Part shown: positions 44,449 to 56,100 of the stretch, one piece after another
Position numbering within the stretch: position 1 is the first letter of the stretch
Layout: every line of letters starts with the position of its first letter
Source of the DNA: Bedellia somnulentella
Lineage: Eukaryota; Arthropoda; Insecta; Lepidoptera; Bedelliidae
Direction of reading: 5' to 3'
NCBI GenBank assembly: GCA_963576735.1
Contig: OY755187.1
Location: 16,306,001-16,370,000, forward strand
DNA length: 64,000 nucleotides
Notes under the pieces: model-generated
Databases searched by the model: none
Seen by the model: the letters and a program-made list of their open reading frames with translations, nothing else
Told to the model about the DNA's origin: nothing
Position numbers and translations under genes: made by a program

Positions 44449-45966
44449 ATGGCGGGCTATGATATCAAAAACATCATGGATCGTCTAGCCCAGCTAGAAT
44501 CCATGATGTCTTTTGTTAAGGAACGAGCCCCGGAGCTCGTTGCACAGGCTTCATTAGCCATCTCCTCGGCCCTCGCCGATTCCCCCGCGTCCCCCGCGCC
44601 TTCGCCAGTTGTACTGGCCGACTCACCCGAGTCACCCTCTCCCTCGTCCGATGGCGACTCCGACTCTGAGTCGGTCATCAAAGCCCCCACCCGGGCCCTC
44701 GTTCATCACGAGGCCACCCAAGAAGAGGCTATGGATTGCTCCATACCTCTGGGCCAAAGCCAAATTCACCGTCGTCACAGCGGCCAAGGGCAAAGGAAAG
44801 GCTCCGGCCGTTCCACGCCGCCGCCGCCGCCAAAGGTTGCTTTATTAGCAACCCCGGCCGCTACCATCCCCGCGAATCGTCGCGACCCGCGCATCCGCGC
44901 CCCCGCGACCCCCGCCCCCGGCCCGTCTGCTAAGCGGCCACCGCCCGTTTTCATACGGGAAAAAGCCGCATGGCTTAAAATCTCAGCCGCTTTGACGGCT
45001 CAGAAAATCAATTTCACCGCGGCGCGTAACACCGCCGTCGGTATAAAGGTGGACGTCCCATCTACGGACGACCACCGCAATCTGACTCGCGTCTTACGCG
45101 AACAAGGTGTAGGTTACCACACCTACGCCCTTGAGGAGGAGCGTGTCCTCCGCGTCGTAGCACGCGGCGTGCCAGTGGAGGTCCCCACTGACGCCATCAA
45201 AGCAGATCTAACTGCTAAAGGACTTCCCGTCCTTGAAGTACACCGTATGTACGCGAGCCGAGCGCGTACACCTTACACCATGGTTCTTGTTATCTTGTCA
45301 AAGGATGGTAAGGCCATATTTAACATCAAATCCATATGCCGCCTGTCCGGCATACGATTCGAGCCGCCTCACAAGCGGGAAGGCCCCGGCCAATGCCACC
45401 GGTGCCAATTATACGGGCACTCGGCCCGTAACTGTCGCGCACGCCCTAGGTGTGTCAAATGCCTGGGTGACCACGCGACACCCCAATGTTCCCGGACCCG
45501 CGAGTCCATTGACCCTCCCGCATGTGTGCTCTGCAAGAGTGTAGGGCACACAGCGAATTATAAAGGGTGCCCCAAGGCACCCAAGGCTAAGAGCCAGAGG
45601 GGTAAAACCCTCTCCTCACGGCCCGCCCCTCGCACCGCGGCGCGCCCCGCTGCTTCTCAGCCTGCGCCCGCGGCTGTAACACCATTGGTGCCCGCCCCCG
45701 CTCCAAAGGCTCTCACTAAGAGTTTCGCTGCGGCTACTTCAAAGCCTACAGCATCACCACTACCCGCCGCCCCTAAGACGCGCCTTACCCCTGCCCCTCA
45801 GGCAAAGCCCTCCGTGGGGCCCAACACCAACCCCATTGATATGGACCGCCTTCGTAGCTTCCTTAAGAAGCTAAAAGAGGCGGACGCCAACGGCGATATG
45901 ATCGCCAAACTCACCGCCTACTGCGACTACGAGGACATCGTAGCCGCCGTAGGCAAACCGTTCTAA
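44449..45966 (+). CDS. Jockey ORF1: gag-like RNA-binding protein
   Basis: 505 residues. The N-terminus is a short coiled coil (IKNIMDRLAQLESMMSFVKE), followed by a Ser/Pro-rich acidic stretch and a Pro/Arg-rich linker. Residues about 165-300 form an RRM-like/PRE_C2HC region (PPVFIREKAAWLKISAALTA to the VHRMYASRARTPYTMVL block). Three CCHC knuckles follow: CHRCQLYGHSARNC, CVKCLGDHATPQC and CVLCKSVGHTANYKGC. The tail is Ala/Pro-rich with a final helical segment. It would bind element RNA and guide the RNP to the nucleus, as in jockey, TART and HeT-A gag proteins. The frame is intact and ORF2 starts 39 bp downstream. Confidence 0.9.
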   Translation: MAGYDIKNIMDRLAQLESMMSFVKERAPELVAQASLAISSALADSPASPAPSPVVLADSPESPSPSSDGDSDSESVIKAPTRALVHHEATQEEAMDCSIPLGQSQIHRRHSGQGQRKGSGRSTPPPPPKVALLATPAATIPANRRDPRIRAPATPAPGPSAKRPPPVFIREKAAWLKISAALTAQKINFTAARNTAVGIKVDVPSTDDHRNLTRVLREQGVGYHTYALEEERVLRVVARGVPVEVPTDAIKADLTAKGLPVLEVHRMYASRARTPYTMVLVILSKDGKAIFNIKSICRLSGIRFEPPHKREGPGQCHRCQLYGHSARNCRARPRCVKCLGDHATPQCSRTRESIDPPACVLCKSVGHTANYKGCPKAPKAKSQRGKTLSSRPAPRTAARPAASQPAPAAVTPLVPAPAPKALTKSFAAATSKPTASPLPAAPKTRLTPAPQAKPSVGPNTNPIDMDRLRSFLKKLKEADANGDMIAKLTAYCDYEDIVAAVGKPF

Positions 45967-46005
45967 ACGGTTACACGTCATTAGTCCGCTTGTTTAGTAG
46001 TCTCA

Positions 46006-48864
46006 ATGGCTACACAAAGTAGGATAAAGCTCAATTCGTTAAACGTAGTTTTCTTCAATGCCGAAGGCAAAGTACGTTCTCACAAAGAGGAAATAGGCAT
46101 GTTTCTGAGAGATCATAGTGTCGATGTCTATCTAGTGCAGGAATCCTTTCTGAAACCTCGCACTAAGAATCCCAATATTTCAAATTATAGACTCATTCGG
46201 ACTGACCGAATAGGAAGGCCTGGAGGAGGCACACTCATTTATTACAAAAAGACACTACACTGTGTCGCACTCACTACACCCGCACTACAACACATGGAGG
46301 CCACGACATGCCATGTAAGCATGTCGGGGCATCCATCCATTGTCATTGCGTCAATTCATCAAACCGGCTCCCAAGAGGTGTTACGCACCGACTTGGAAGC
46401 CCTACTCGCGCTCGGTAGCTCGGTTATTTTGGCAGGCGATTTCAACTCCCACCATCTCAGTTGGAATTCAACCAGAACCTGTCGAAACGGCCGGTTATTA
46501 GATGACCTTTCAGAAAAAGAAAAACTCGATTTCGAGATAATTGCCCCAATGACACCCACTCACTACCCAAACAATGTACTCCACACCCCCGGCATCATTG
46601 ATTTGGCGCTTCTACGTAACGTAACCTTACGTTTGCGTTCCGTAGAAGTTATACACGAACTGGAGTCGGATCACCGCCCAGTACTACTGTCACTAGGCCC
46701 ACCCGAACACACTCCGCCCGCCACTCGTCCCAGAATTAACTGGGCGAAACTGACGGACGGCCTTCAAACTTACACATCACCCCACCTCGACTCAATTCCG
46801 GATGACATCTCGTCACCGGATGACGCCCGCCGAGCTGTCTGTGCCTTAACAAAGCACCTCTCGACGGTCGTACAAGACGCCACGTCGTCGCAAGTCGTTG
46901 TCGATGACTACCATCGCCAACGACTCCCCGACGACATCAAGGAACTTGTAACAGCGAAAAATCGTGCCACTCGCGCTTACGATTCTTTTCCCTCGCCCGA
47001 AAACCGCTCCCGGCTGTGGGCTGCGAAGCGTATCCTTCGGGAGCGCCTAGTCGAACACAGAGGGGAGCGGTGGGACAAGTTCCTTGGTGATATTCGTCCG
47101 TCCCATAACGCCTACTGGGACGTGGCGAGGGCGCTCAAGTCGGACGGCACCGATCTTGGTCTTCCTCCTCTCACACAACCGAACGGCCTACCACCGGCCT
47201 TCGAAAACGATGAGAAAGCGGAATGCCTGGCTGAGAGTCTGGAGAAGCAGTGCTCTCCGAGCTCTCAGCCATGCGACCCACTTCACATCGAGGCCGTTGA
47301 CAAGTTAGTCAACGACCGCGCCTCACTCCCTCTCCTCGATGATCTCGAACCGATCACCGAGGACGAGGTGAAAGACATCATTAAACACCTCAGACCCAGA
47401 AAGGCCCAGGGGCCCGACGGGCTGACTAACAGGGTTCTTAAGATCCTACCACAACACATCATCACACTACTCACAATCATACTTAACACATCACTCATAC
47501 ACGGCATCTTTCCAGATTCATGGAAAGATGCCGATGTGATAGGTATATTCAAAGTCGGAAAGCTCCGCACCGATCCCACGAGCTATAGGCCTATCAGCCT
47601 ATTAAGCTCGTTAGGAAAGATCTATGAGCGACTAATCCTCGCTAGGATCAGACATTACTTGCACACTAGCGGCATTCAGATACACGAACAATTCGGGTTC
47701 AGGGCTCAACACTCATGCGTCCAACAAGCACATCGCTTTACCGAGCATGTGCTTGATGGATTCAATGACACTTACATAAAACAGACGGGCGCCGTCTTCT
47801 TTGACGTGGCGAAGGCATTTGACAAAGTCTGGCATAACGGTCTGCTATACAAGCTATACCAGATCGGTATGCCAGACAAGCTCGTGGCTATAGTCCGCGA
47901 CTACTTGTCGGATCGCCGATTCCGCTACAGAGTGGAGGACGCCCACTCACAACACCACCCCATACACGCGGGAGTCCCACAGGGCTCCACGCTCTCACCC
48001 ACACTCTTCAATATATACACTAACGACATCCCGTGTACACCGCTTGTGGAGTTAGCACTCTTTGCAGACGACACACTACTCTATACGAGTCACAAAAATC
48101 ACAACTTCATACGGCTTCGCCTTCAGCGAGCCGTAACATAACTCGGAGAGTGGTTCAGGAAGTGGCGGATCGAGGTTAATCCCTCCAAAAGCGCAGCCAT
48201 GCTCTTTCGGAAGGGAGGCCCCTCACTTGACCCGCCGCCGCCTGTTCAACTCTTCGGCACACCTATTCCGTGGGTGAAAAAGACTAAATACCTCGGTATT
48301 GTCTTTGATTCCCGGCTTAGTTGGACACACCACATCAGATACATACGAAACAAAGCCTCATTCGTCCTGAATAGGCTATCACCGATGCTTTGTGCTCGCA
48401 GTAAGTTACCACTGCGTCACAAAGTTACACTATACAAAACATGTATACGTTCGGTCCTCTCGTCAGGTAGTGTTGCATTCGCACACGCCAGAGAGGGCTT
48501 GATAAACCACCTCCAGGTGATACAGAATAGGTTCATGCGCAAGGCGGTAGGGGCGCCTTGGTATGTTAGGAACTATGATCTCCACAGAGACTTAGGACTC
48601 AATACAATCAGGGATCACTTCAAACAAATCTCACGTAGATACTTTGATAAGATCCCCGATCACCCCAACTCCTTACTCCGAGCCTCGCTCGACTACACGA
48701 TTTCCCCGGACGCCGGGATTCGACGCCCACGTAGCGTGCTCTCGGATCCCGACGACGACATCACCCGCGAGCTCGAGGCCTCAGGGGCCACCGGCGCTCG
48801 CGGTCACACCAACAACTACTACCACTCCAGACACCGACCCCGCCGGCGAGGTCGTAGAACTTAA
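46006..48864 (+). pseudogene. Jockey ORF2: endonuclease + RT with one internal stop
   Basis: 952 codons in one frame, interrupted only by TAA at 48139-48141 between LQRAVT and LGEWFRKW. The AP-type endonuclease shows LNVVFFNAEG, LVQESFL, the GDFNSHHLSWNS block and ELESDHRPVLL. RT blocks: RKAQGPDGLTNRVL, YRPISLLSSLGK, the first catalytic block FFDVAKAFDKVWH, AGVPQGSTLSPTLF and LALFADDTLLYT. Downstream of the stop are NPSKSAAMLF and KYLGIVFDSRL (thumb). No RNase H. The TAA lies past the catalytic Asp pair and would remove the thumb and C-terminus. With the rest intact, decay is recent or the base is an error. Confidence 0.92.
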
Positions 48865-48954
48865 CACTAACCTTAGAGTCACACCAGACTCAACTAGAGT
48901 CTATTTTATTTTTATACTCACCCTATCCGACTTAGCTTAGGTACACTCCTTTTC

Positions 48955-48990
48955 ACCGCCAGGGCGGCCTTCAGCCGCCCGGCACAACAC
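48955..48990 (+). repeat. GC hairpin in jockey 3' UTR
   Basis: GCCAGGGCGGCCTTCAGCCGCCCGGC can fold on itself. The same motif survives as a fragment at 32.65 kb. It may help RT recognise the RNA 3' end (inference). Confidence 0.6.
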
Positions 48991-49142
48991 ATCAAGGTGA
49001 CGCCGCATAGGCCGCAGGGCCAGCAGCACCGAGCCGGAGGGGTTTTAGTCGGTAAAAGTCCGACATACTGCACATATATGGGGGATCCATGAGGATTTCC
49101 CCTCCGGTAAACAAAAAAAAAAAAAAAAAAAAGGCGGATTGC

Positions 49143-49569
49143 GAGTTACATTAGAAATTTCGTTTTCGATCAGAATGATCGAGTTCCATACATCTGAGTG
49201 AAAACAATACAATACATATCTTTGTCTCTTTTACTCCTGGCGCTAAGGATAAGATTACTTTAGTACGATGCCTACAGGGCACACTGCGAGTTTCAAACAA
49301 AATGATTTAATGTTTGGAATAATTAACTTTCATACATTGTAGTGAAAAAATAACCAACCATAAAACATTATTTAATCCGATCCTTTTATAATAACTGGCG
49401 TCACGGACACCAGTATGTCAATTCTTTTATGACGGACTCTACGATTTTATATGGATTATAGCTGCTCATCGCACAAAATATGCTTGCGCTTCAATTGATT
49501 TTCTAAATCCCTTAATGGACAGTAGAAGCTATGAACTATGCGGTCTTCATTCATAACTATATAGTTTTT
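49143..49569. other. Spacer after jockey
   Basis: No gene or repeat was recognised. Confidence 0.4.
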
Positions 49570-49760
49570 GCATATATGTACATCAGGTGACATATACTCA
49601 CTGCTATAAATCCCATAAAGTGGTAGCCAGAGCTTCAGAATTTGAAATTCCTCAGCCACGTGCGCAAGAAATTGTAAAACAAATGATGGTGATGAATGAA
49701 CCATCACTTAGAAAACCCAAACTCATAAGTCGCCGCTTACGACTTCCTTAACTCTATTAT
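49570..49760 (-). mobile_element. LINE-ended SINE, degraded partial copy
   Basis: ATACTCACTGCTATAAATCCC, GTAGCCAGAGCTTC, AAATTCCTCAGCCACGTG and GTCGCCGCTTACGACTTCC follow the order of the complete copy at 53058-53304. Confidence 0.7.
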
Positions 49761-50171
49761 CTGATTCAGATCACAGTCCAATGAATAAAGCTATTCAGCT
49801 TGAGCAACCTACTCCTCAGTCAAAAGATTTCCACTCGTTAACTCATCTAAATATCTCAACAATGGCCCATGCTTAGCTTCCTCATTAAACTGTTCCTAAG
49901 ACCTTTTCCAAGTCGTCAGTCCACGTGCGATCGATACACCGCACCATTTCTCAACCTTTAAGCCCAAACGTCAACAATTTGTCAAAACTCTAACTTATAT
50001 TCACGGAACGAAGTTTGAGGATATAACTTCTTCACCCAATTTTGGAAAATAAGAGGTAAAAGGAGGAAAGAAGGTTATTATTGGTGATAGATCCTAAATT
50101 ACCCTAATCAACAATGAAACAGTATGATGATACTTAGATATTTAATAATGTTTATGAAATAAAAACCATTG
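49761..50171. other. Downstream flank of polymerase gamma
   Basis: AT-rich, no gene seen. The 3' UTR of the polymerase gene must lie here. Confidence 0.4.
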
Positions 50172-53100
50172 TTATTGATTAACAACTTTATTTTTCAGTT
50201 TCTCTAACACTTGATATATACTCAAAGACTCTCCATTCGGTATTCCATATCCTTTCTCCAGGCCGTGAGGATTCGACGGCGTGGTACAGCTCATGTCAGA
50301 TTCTTTCCTCAGAACTTGGTCCACTTCTACTGATGTGAAGAAAGCCACGGACATAGGAAGGTCATTTAATCCCACTCTGAAAAAAATAAGTAACATGCTA
50401 AAACCTCGGTTTGTGAGTCCAAAGTTCAAATACGTTTTAGAACCTCTCCCTTATTGTATCATCATAAGACTTGTCAACCCTCAAAAGAAAATAAACGGAT
50501 CATAAATGGTGCTCAAGCTTAAAAGATGGATACATACATACATATTCTCACGCCCCGTTAGTTCCCATTGGGGTAGGCAGAGACTATCGATCGTCACTTT
50601 GTACGATCCTGGCAAACCTCTCTGGCTTCGTTTACATCCATCAATCTTTTCATACATGCTCTTTTATTCTTTCATCATATTTTTGAGCACATTTTCTATT
50701 TGATCCAAATGTGTCCTCCGAGGTCGTCCTCTACTTACATCACCTTCCACATTGGCTCTATATATCTCTTTCACCAATTTACTGTCATCCATCCTCTCTA
50801 TGTGCCAAACCATCTCAACATTCTTTTTTCTATCTTTCTTACAATATTATCTTTTATACCACACCTTTCACGAATCACATCATTCCTCACACGATCACAT
50901 AACCTTACATTACAAACTTTTCTAAGGGATCACATTTCTACTGCATTCACTCTACTTTCATGCTTCTTCTGCCACACCCAACATTCACTGCCATACATAA
51001 GCGTAGGAACGAGGACAGCATCATGCACAGCCATTCGGGCCTTTTCAGACACCGACTATCCAGTGCTCCATTTACCGCATTACCCTTTTTCACTCTTCTC
51101 TCGATATCTTCATCACACTTTCCATCCCTAGTAAAGAAACTTCCCAAATATACAAACTCTTTCACTTGTTCCACTTTCTTACCATTAATCTCAATCACGC
51201 ATTCGGTCATATTCTCCTCTCTCTCAAAAACCATAGTTTTTGTTTTATCCACTTTACCCTCATTCCATTTTTTTCAAAAGACGCACATGCAATTTTCATC
51301 ATCTCTTGCAGCTCTTCCACCGATGATGCAAGTAGCACTTGATCGTCGGCATAAAAGAGGCATTTAATGATGAATCCACCCATTCTCAATCCATAATCAC
51401 TTTCACATACATACATACCTATTCTCACGCCGTTAGTTCCCATTGGGGTCGGCAGAGACTATCGATCGCCACTTTGTCCGATCCTGGAAAACCTCTCTAG
51501 CTTCATTCACATCCATCAATCTTTTCATACATGCTCTTTTATTCTTCGTACTTCGGACACCTGCCTTTTTGAGCACATTTTCTATTTGATCCAAATGTGT
51601 CCTCCGAGGTCGTCCTCTACTAACATTACCTTCCACATTGGCTCTATAGATCTCTTTCACCACCTTACTGTCATCCATCCTCTCTATGTGCCCAAACCAT
51701 CTCAACATTCCTTTTTCTATCTTTCTTACAATATCATCTTTTACACCACACCTTTCACGAATCACATCAAATCACTTTCACGCAACTCTGTTAACCAGTC
51801 ATCCATGAACAAATTGAAGAGCCACGGAGAAGCTACACAACCCTGTCGGACACCCCGAGAGATCCCGAACCAGTCAGTATTTTCCCCGTTTACTCTCACA
51901 CATGCACTGGAATCCTCATAGAGTGATACCAGTGCACGTATAAGTCGACTCCCCAAACCGAACTTGGAAAACACCTCCCATAAACACTTTCTTACCACCC
52001 TATCATACGCCTTCTCTAAATCAATGATGGAACAATACACCTTTCGGTTCTTAGCTAAGAACTTTTCGGTGATGCTCCTTAGAGAGAAGATTTGGTCCAT
52101 ACATCCCATTACCTTTCTAAATCCTGCTTGCACATCCCAAATTTCACAATCAAAACCTTTGCATACAATTTACCGACAATGCTGAGTAGGCTAATTCCAC
52201 GGTAGTTTCTAGCTTCCTGGTGTGACCCCTTTCCTTAATTTAAAGGCATAATTACGGCTTTGCACCAGTCTTGTGGCAGTTTGCCACTCGACCAGCATTT
52301 TTGGAAAAGGAAGTACAACCAGGAAGCCACCACCCCTTTACCAGCCCTCAGCATTTCGGTGTTTATCCAGTCATACCTGCCGCTTTCCCTAGTGTCATAC
52401 TTTTCATTGCTTTCATTATTTCTTCCATACTGATCTCATTGTCACTAAAGTCACCCATAACGTCGTTCCAATCAACATTACTGCCGATTGGCGAAGAAAT
52501 GGATGTATCCTCGTTTTCAAAGAGTCCCTCAAAATAGTTCTTCCATACTCGTCTTATGCTACTTTCATCCGTCGCCAATTCACCCTGTTCATCTCTCACA
52601 ACATTCACTCTCGTGTTTTGGGAAAGTCCCTTTTCTTTCCGGATATATTTCTAGAACAACTTTTGGTTATTCCGGAAATTATCAGAGAGTTTTCTTTGAC
52701 ACCATTCTTGCAGATCACGCTTTTTCTTTTCTGTTTTCTTCTTAACCTCATTCTTAACTCTCTTATATTCATCTTCACTATTCTTCACTACATCATCTGT
52801 TACTCTCGCATCCATTCGTTTACTAGCTTTAATCGCTAGTAAATCTAACCAAGCTTTCTTCTTATCTCCAACTGTCTCTTTCACATCTTTATCCCACCCC
52901 CTTGTTGGTGGTCTATTTGTTCTTTTACTCAATCCACATACTTCCGTCGCACATTCAACCATTGACGATTTGAGCACATCCCATACTTCTTCTATTTCCA
53001 ATTCATCCTTCATCTCCACGCAACATAGCCTGTCGTCCAATTTCTTCATATATTCATACATACATACATATACTCACGGCTATAAATCCCAAGAAAGGGG

Positions 53101-56100
53101 TAGCCAGAGCTAAGGAATTAGAAATTCCTCAGCCACTTTTGGAAGGTGCGTGGGGAATAGATGGTAAAATAAAGGTTGTTGGTGATGGGTCTCCAACAGC
53201 ATCGCCCAAAAATCCCTTAATAGCCCCAACACCGTTAGTCGCCTCTTACGACACCCACCGGAAGAAATGGGGTAGTGCTATTCTAAGCCGACACTACACA
53301 GCAAATATATTCATCTCTAATATTTTCATCCTCTTCTATTCTCTTCTTCTTCACCACTTTTATGCTCGAAAATTCAGTTGTCGACACTTTGGCTCTGTGA
53401 CGCCAACGCGTGCACATTCCCCTTAATCGTGATATCACGAGAAAGTGGTCTGTGCCAACGTTAGTGCCCCTATAGACTCTGGTGTCAACAACATTTGCTC
53501 TTAGCCTTTCATCCATATCACAAAATCTATCATACTTCTCTCGCTTCCTATCTGTCTAGTATACATATGGATATCTTTGTGTTCAAACAACGTGTTCGTA
53601 ACACAAAGATTCCTCTCCAAACATACATCAATCACTTTCTCACCGTTTTTTTTTCGTTCACTCTTTTATCACCAAACTTTCCTAAAACTCTTTCACAACC
53701 GATGCGTGACACACCAACCCAACCATTAAAATCTCCTAACATAACAATTTTCTCATTTTGATCACAATCGTCTAACAGATTCCAAAACTCCTCCCTCTCG
53801 GATAGTGATCTGGACATGTCCGGAGCATATACGCAAATTATGCGCATCCGGACAAGCCCTACCTTCACCTTTATCCATAGGAGCCTTGGACTCACACACG
53901 CATAATCTATCACGCACTTAGCCATCCTTTCAGATATCAGAAGTCCCACGCCTTGGCAAGCTCGGTCACTCTCGGCAACTCCCGACCAGATAGCTGTAAA
54001 TAGGCCAAGTTGTGAAACCTCTTTTTCCTTGCGCTTAGTTTCATTTACACACAGAAAATCTAGTTTTCTTTCTTCCATAATCAAACATACTTCATCTAAT
54101 TTTTCATGCATCCCTCCACACACATTCATCGTACTAAAGCGGGTCTCTTTAGCCCACTTTTTGCCCCGCGAGGAACCACGCACGGCGTGATGAGTGGCGA
54201 GCCACATCGCCGCCACCGCGTTTAATTGTTGTTTGTAAACACATTCGGTCCCCACGAAAAGCAAGGGAAATATATTGTCCGCCTAGCCAGAGCCCCGCTT
54301 GACTAGGTAAGGTTATTTAGTACCCGGAGTGCACCAGGGACAGCGGCACGCTAACGACCAGGCTCACCCCTGGCCACGCATCCCTCGGCACGGCAGACCT
54401 TGGATTGGTGTAAGGGCGAAGATGAAAAAGCCCTATTCCCTTAGTCGACTTCTACGAGACACTCACGGGAAGAGATGGGGTAGTGCTATTCTATGCCGAC
54501 ACTACACAGCTGTTGGATGTAGTTTGATAACTAGGTGGGCATGAATGCTTCGCATGCCGAAATTTGGAGCGAAGCCGGACAAAATCAAACAGTGTTGTTT
54601 TAAATTGTTTTATTGCAATTTTCGAAACTTTTTGTTTTTTACTGAGTCAGGCAAAGCAAATGGTTGAAAACTTCCATCGTTAACATTAGGCCAGGTGAGT
54701 ATTGTTAGCTTCCTTTGTCTTTCCTGCTTCTTTTGCTTTAAGAACAGCTCTATGTCCTTACGCCCTCACGTAACGATTTTCAAATTACCAGCGGTCAAGG
54801 GGAATACTGTAATTCTTTGAGTTTGTAGTGCGAAAAATTCTTTAATCACGCGCGAGTTGCGTTAAACTCGTTTCCCATGGGAAACTTTCAAGGGTGATTA
54901 ATCCTCAATGGTATCATCTATCTAAATTTTGTCTTCGTTTAAACCTTGTCCTTTATGTCTTGAACTATCGTGCAAAATTTGGCTGTATCGGATCCACCGT
55001 TTAGGAGGAGTTCTGTGACAAGCCTAATAAAAAAGTCGGGGGTAAATGGATCTTCGCTCTTATACTCTTATACATACTTATACTCTTGCCATTAGTTCCT
55101 ATCCGGGAGACTATCGATCGCCACTAAATATTCAGCGTTTATCACCGAGTAATAAGAATAAAATATATGCAAATATAGGAACTTACCTCTGCGAACAGAA
55201 TGCTCTGGTGAACAAGTTGGTGATGTGCAAGGCTAATGCGGTTTCATACTTGTATTCGTCCGGAACTATGTACCGCACCTCATCGTGGAAACTAAGGCAA
55301 AATCTGTGTACAATATTGCATATTATTGTAAGGAGAAGAATTTTGTCACAGTAGACATAGTAGAGTATGCTTTGAGTGTCACTCTATTGGTATTAGGTAT
55401 AACTTTCCACCGCCCAGTTGTGTTTGGTGTATGTATGTATGTATGCATGTACGTATGTATGTATGTTTGATGTATTACCTAGCTCTAGATGCCAATCCTG
55501 TCAAACAGACACACATGAGATGCAAGCAGTCGGCGGCCGCGCTCTGCACCGCCCAGTTGTGTTTGGTGTATGTATGTATGTATGTATGTATGTACGTACG
55601 TATGTATGTATGTTTGTATGTATTACCTAGCTCTAGGTGCCATTTCTGTCAAACAGACACACATGAGATGCAAGCAGTCGGCGGCCGCGCTTTGCACCGC
55701 CCATTGTGTTTGGTGTATGTATGTATGTATGTATGTACGTACCGTCTATATCTATTAGATTCAAAAAAATTGTAAACAAACCATTGCCGGGTATAAAATC
55801 TTTCATTTCATCAAGAAACTACTTCCACATCACTTAAGTTTTACATCCGTCAATCAGGAAAAACTATTGTCCACTTATTAAACAAAATTTAAGTATTAAT
55901 TGGAGCTAAATCTTGCGAAACTCTAAAAATAAGATAAAATGAAAAACATTGAGATTATTTGTTATTTTTTCTTATGCAAAAATTTGTGATGGGTATTGAA
56001 TATTGAATGATATTGAAGGAATGACAGTAATCGAATACCGATTGATCAATCGATACTACAAGGTTCAATATATATATACATCGCAGTGAATAATATCTAT

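Larger units (their letters stand above)
43757..49131 (+). mobile_element. Full-length jockey-clade LINE with target duplication
   Basis: AGGCGGATTGC occurs just before the element (43746-43756) and right after the poly(A) (49132-49142). Leader 43757-44448, ORF1, ORF2, 3' UTR with a GC hairpin, and poly(A) of about 20. Much more GC-rich than its surroundings. Confidence 0.92.
50600..54264 (-). pseudogene. RTE-like LINE ORF: endonuclease + RT, many breaks
   Basis: In minus order: endonuclease ([39 protein letters not shown] at 54264-53632; [12 protein letters not shown] at about 53440), linker ([11 protein letters not shown], about 52990), RT entry ([11 protein letters not shown], 52370), palm ([33 protein letters not shown], 52130-51770), YADD box ([14 protein letters not shown], 51330), thumb ([15 protein letters not shown], 51160) and C-terminal block (VIRERCG, about 50850). 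Several frameshifts and stops separate these pieces. The KAAGMTG and YADD motifs are recognisable, so decay is moderate. It lies on the same strand as polymerase gamma. Confidence 0.8.
50523..54513 (-). mobile_element. RTE-like LINE in the last polymerase gamma intron
   Basis: The 5' end at about 54513 reads GCTGTGTAGTGTCGGCATAG and the 3' end is TCTCACG...(ATGT)n at about 50523-50560. It is interrupted by a SINE (53058-53304) and by a 363-bp truncated copy of itself (51407-51769). A clear duplication of its own target was not found. Confidence 0.8.

Noticed and set aside
44457..44848. Alternative frames overlapping jockey ORF1
   Set aside because: GC-rich coding sequence leaves shadow frames open; none carries a domain.
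50700..51921. Plus-strand frames opposite the RTE-like LINE
   Set aside because: They are antisense shadows (Ser/His/Phe-rich) of the minus-strand RT.
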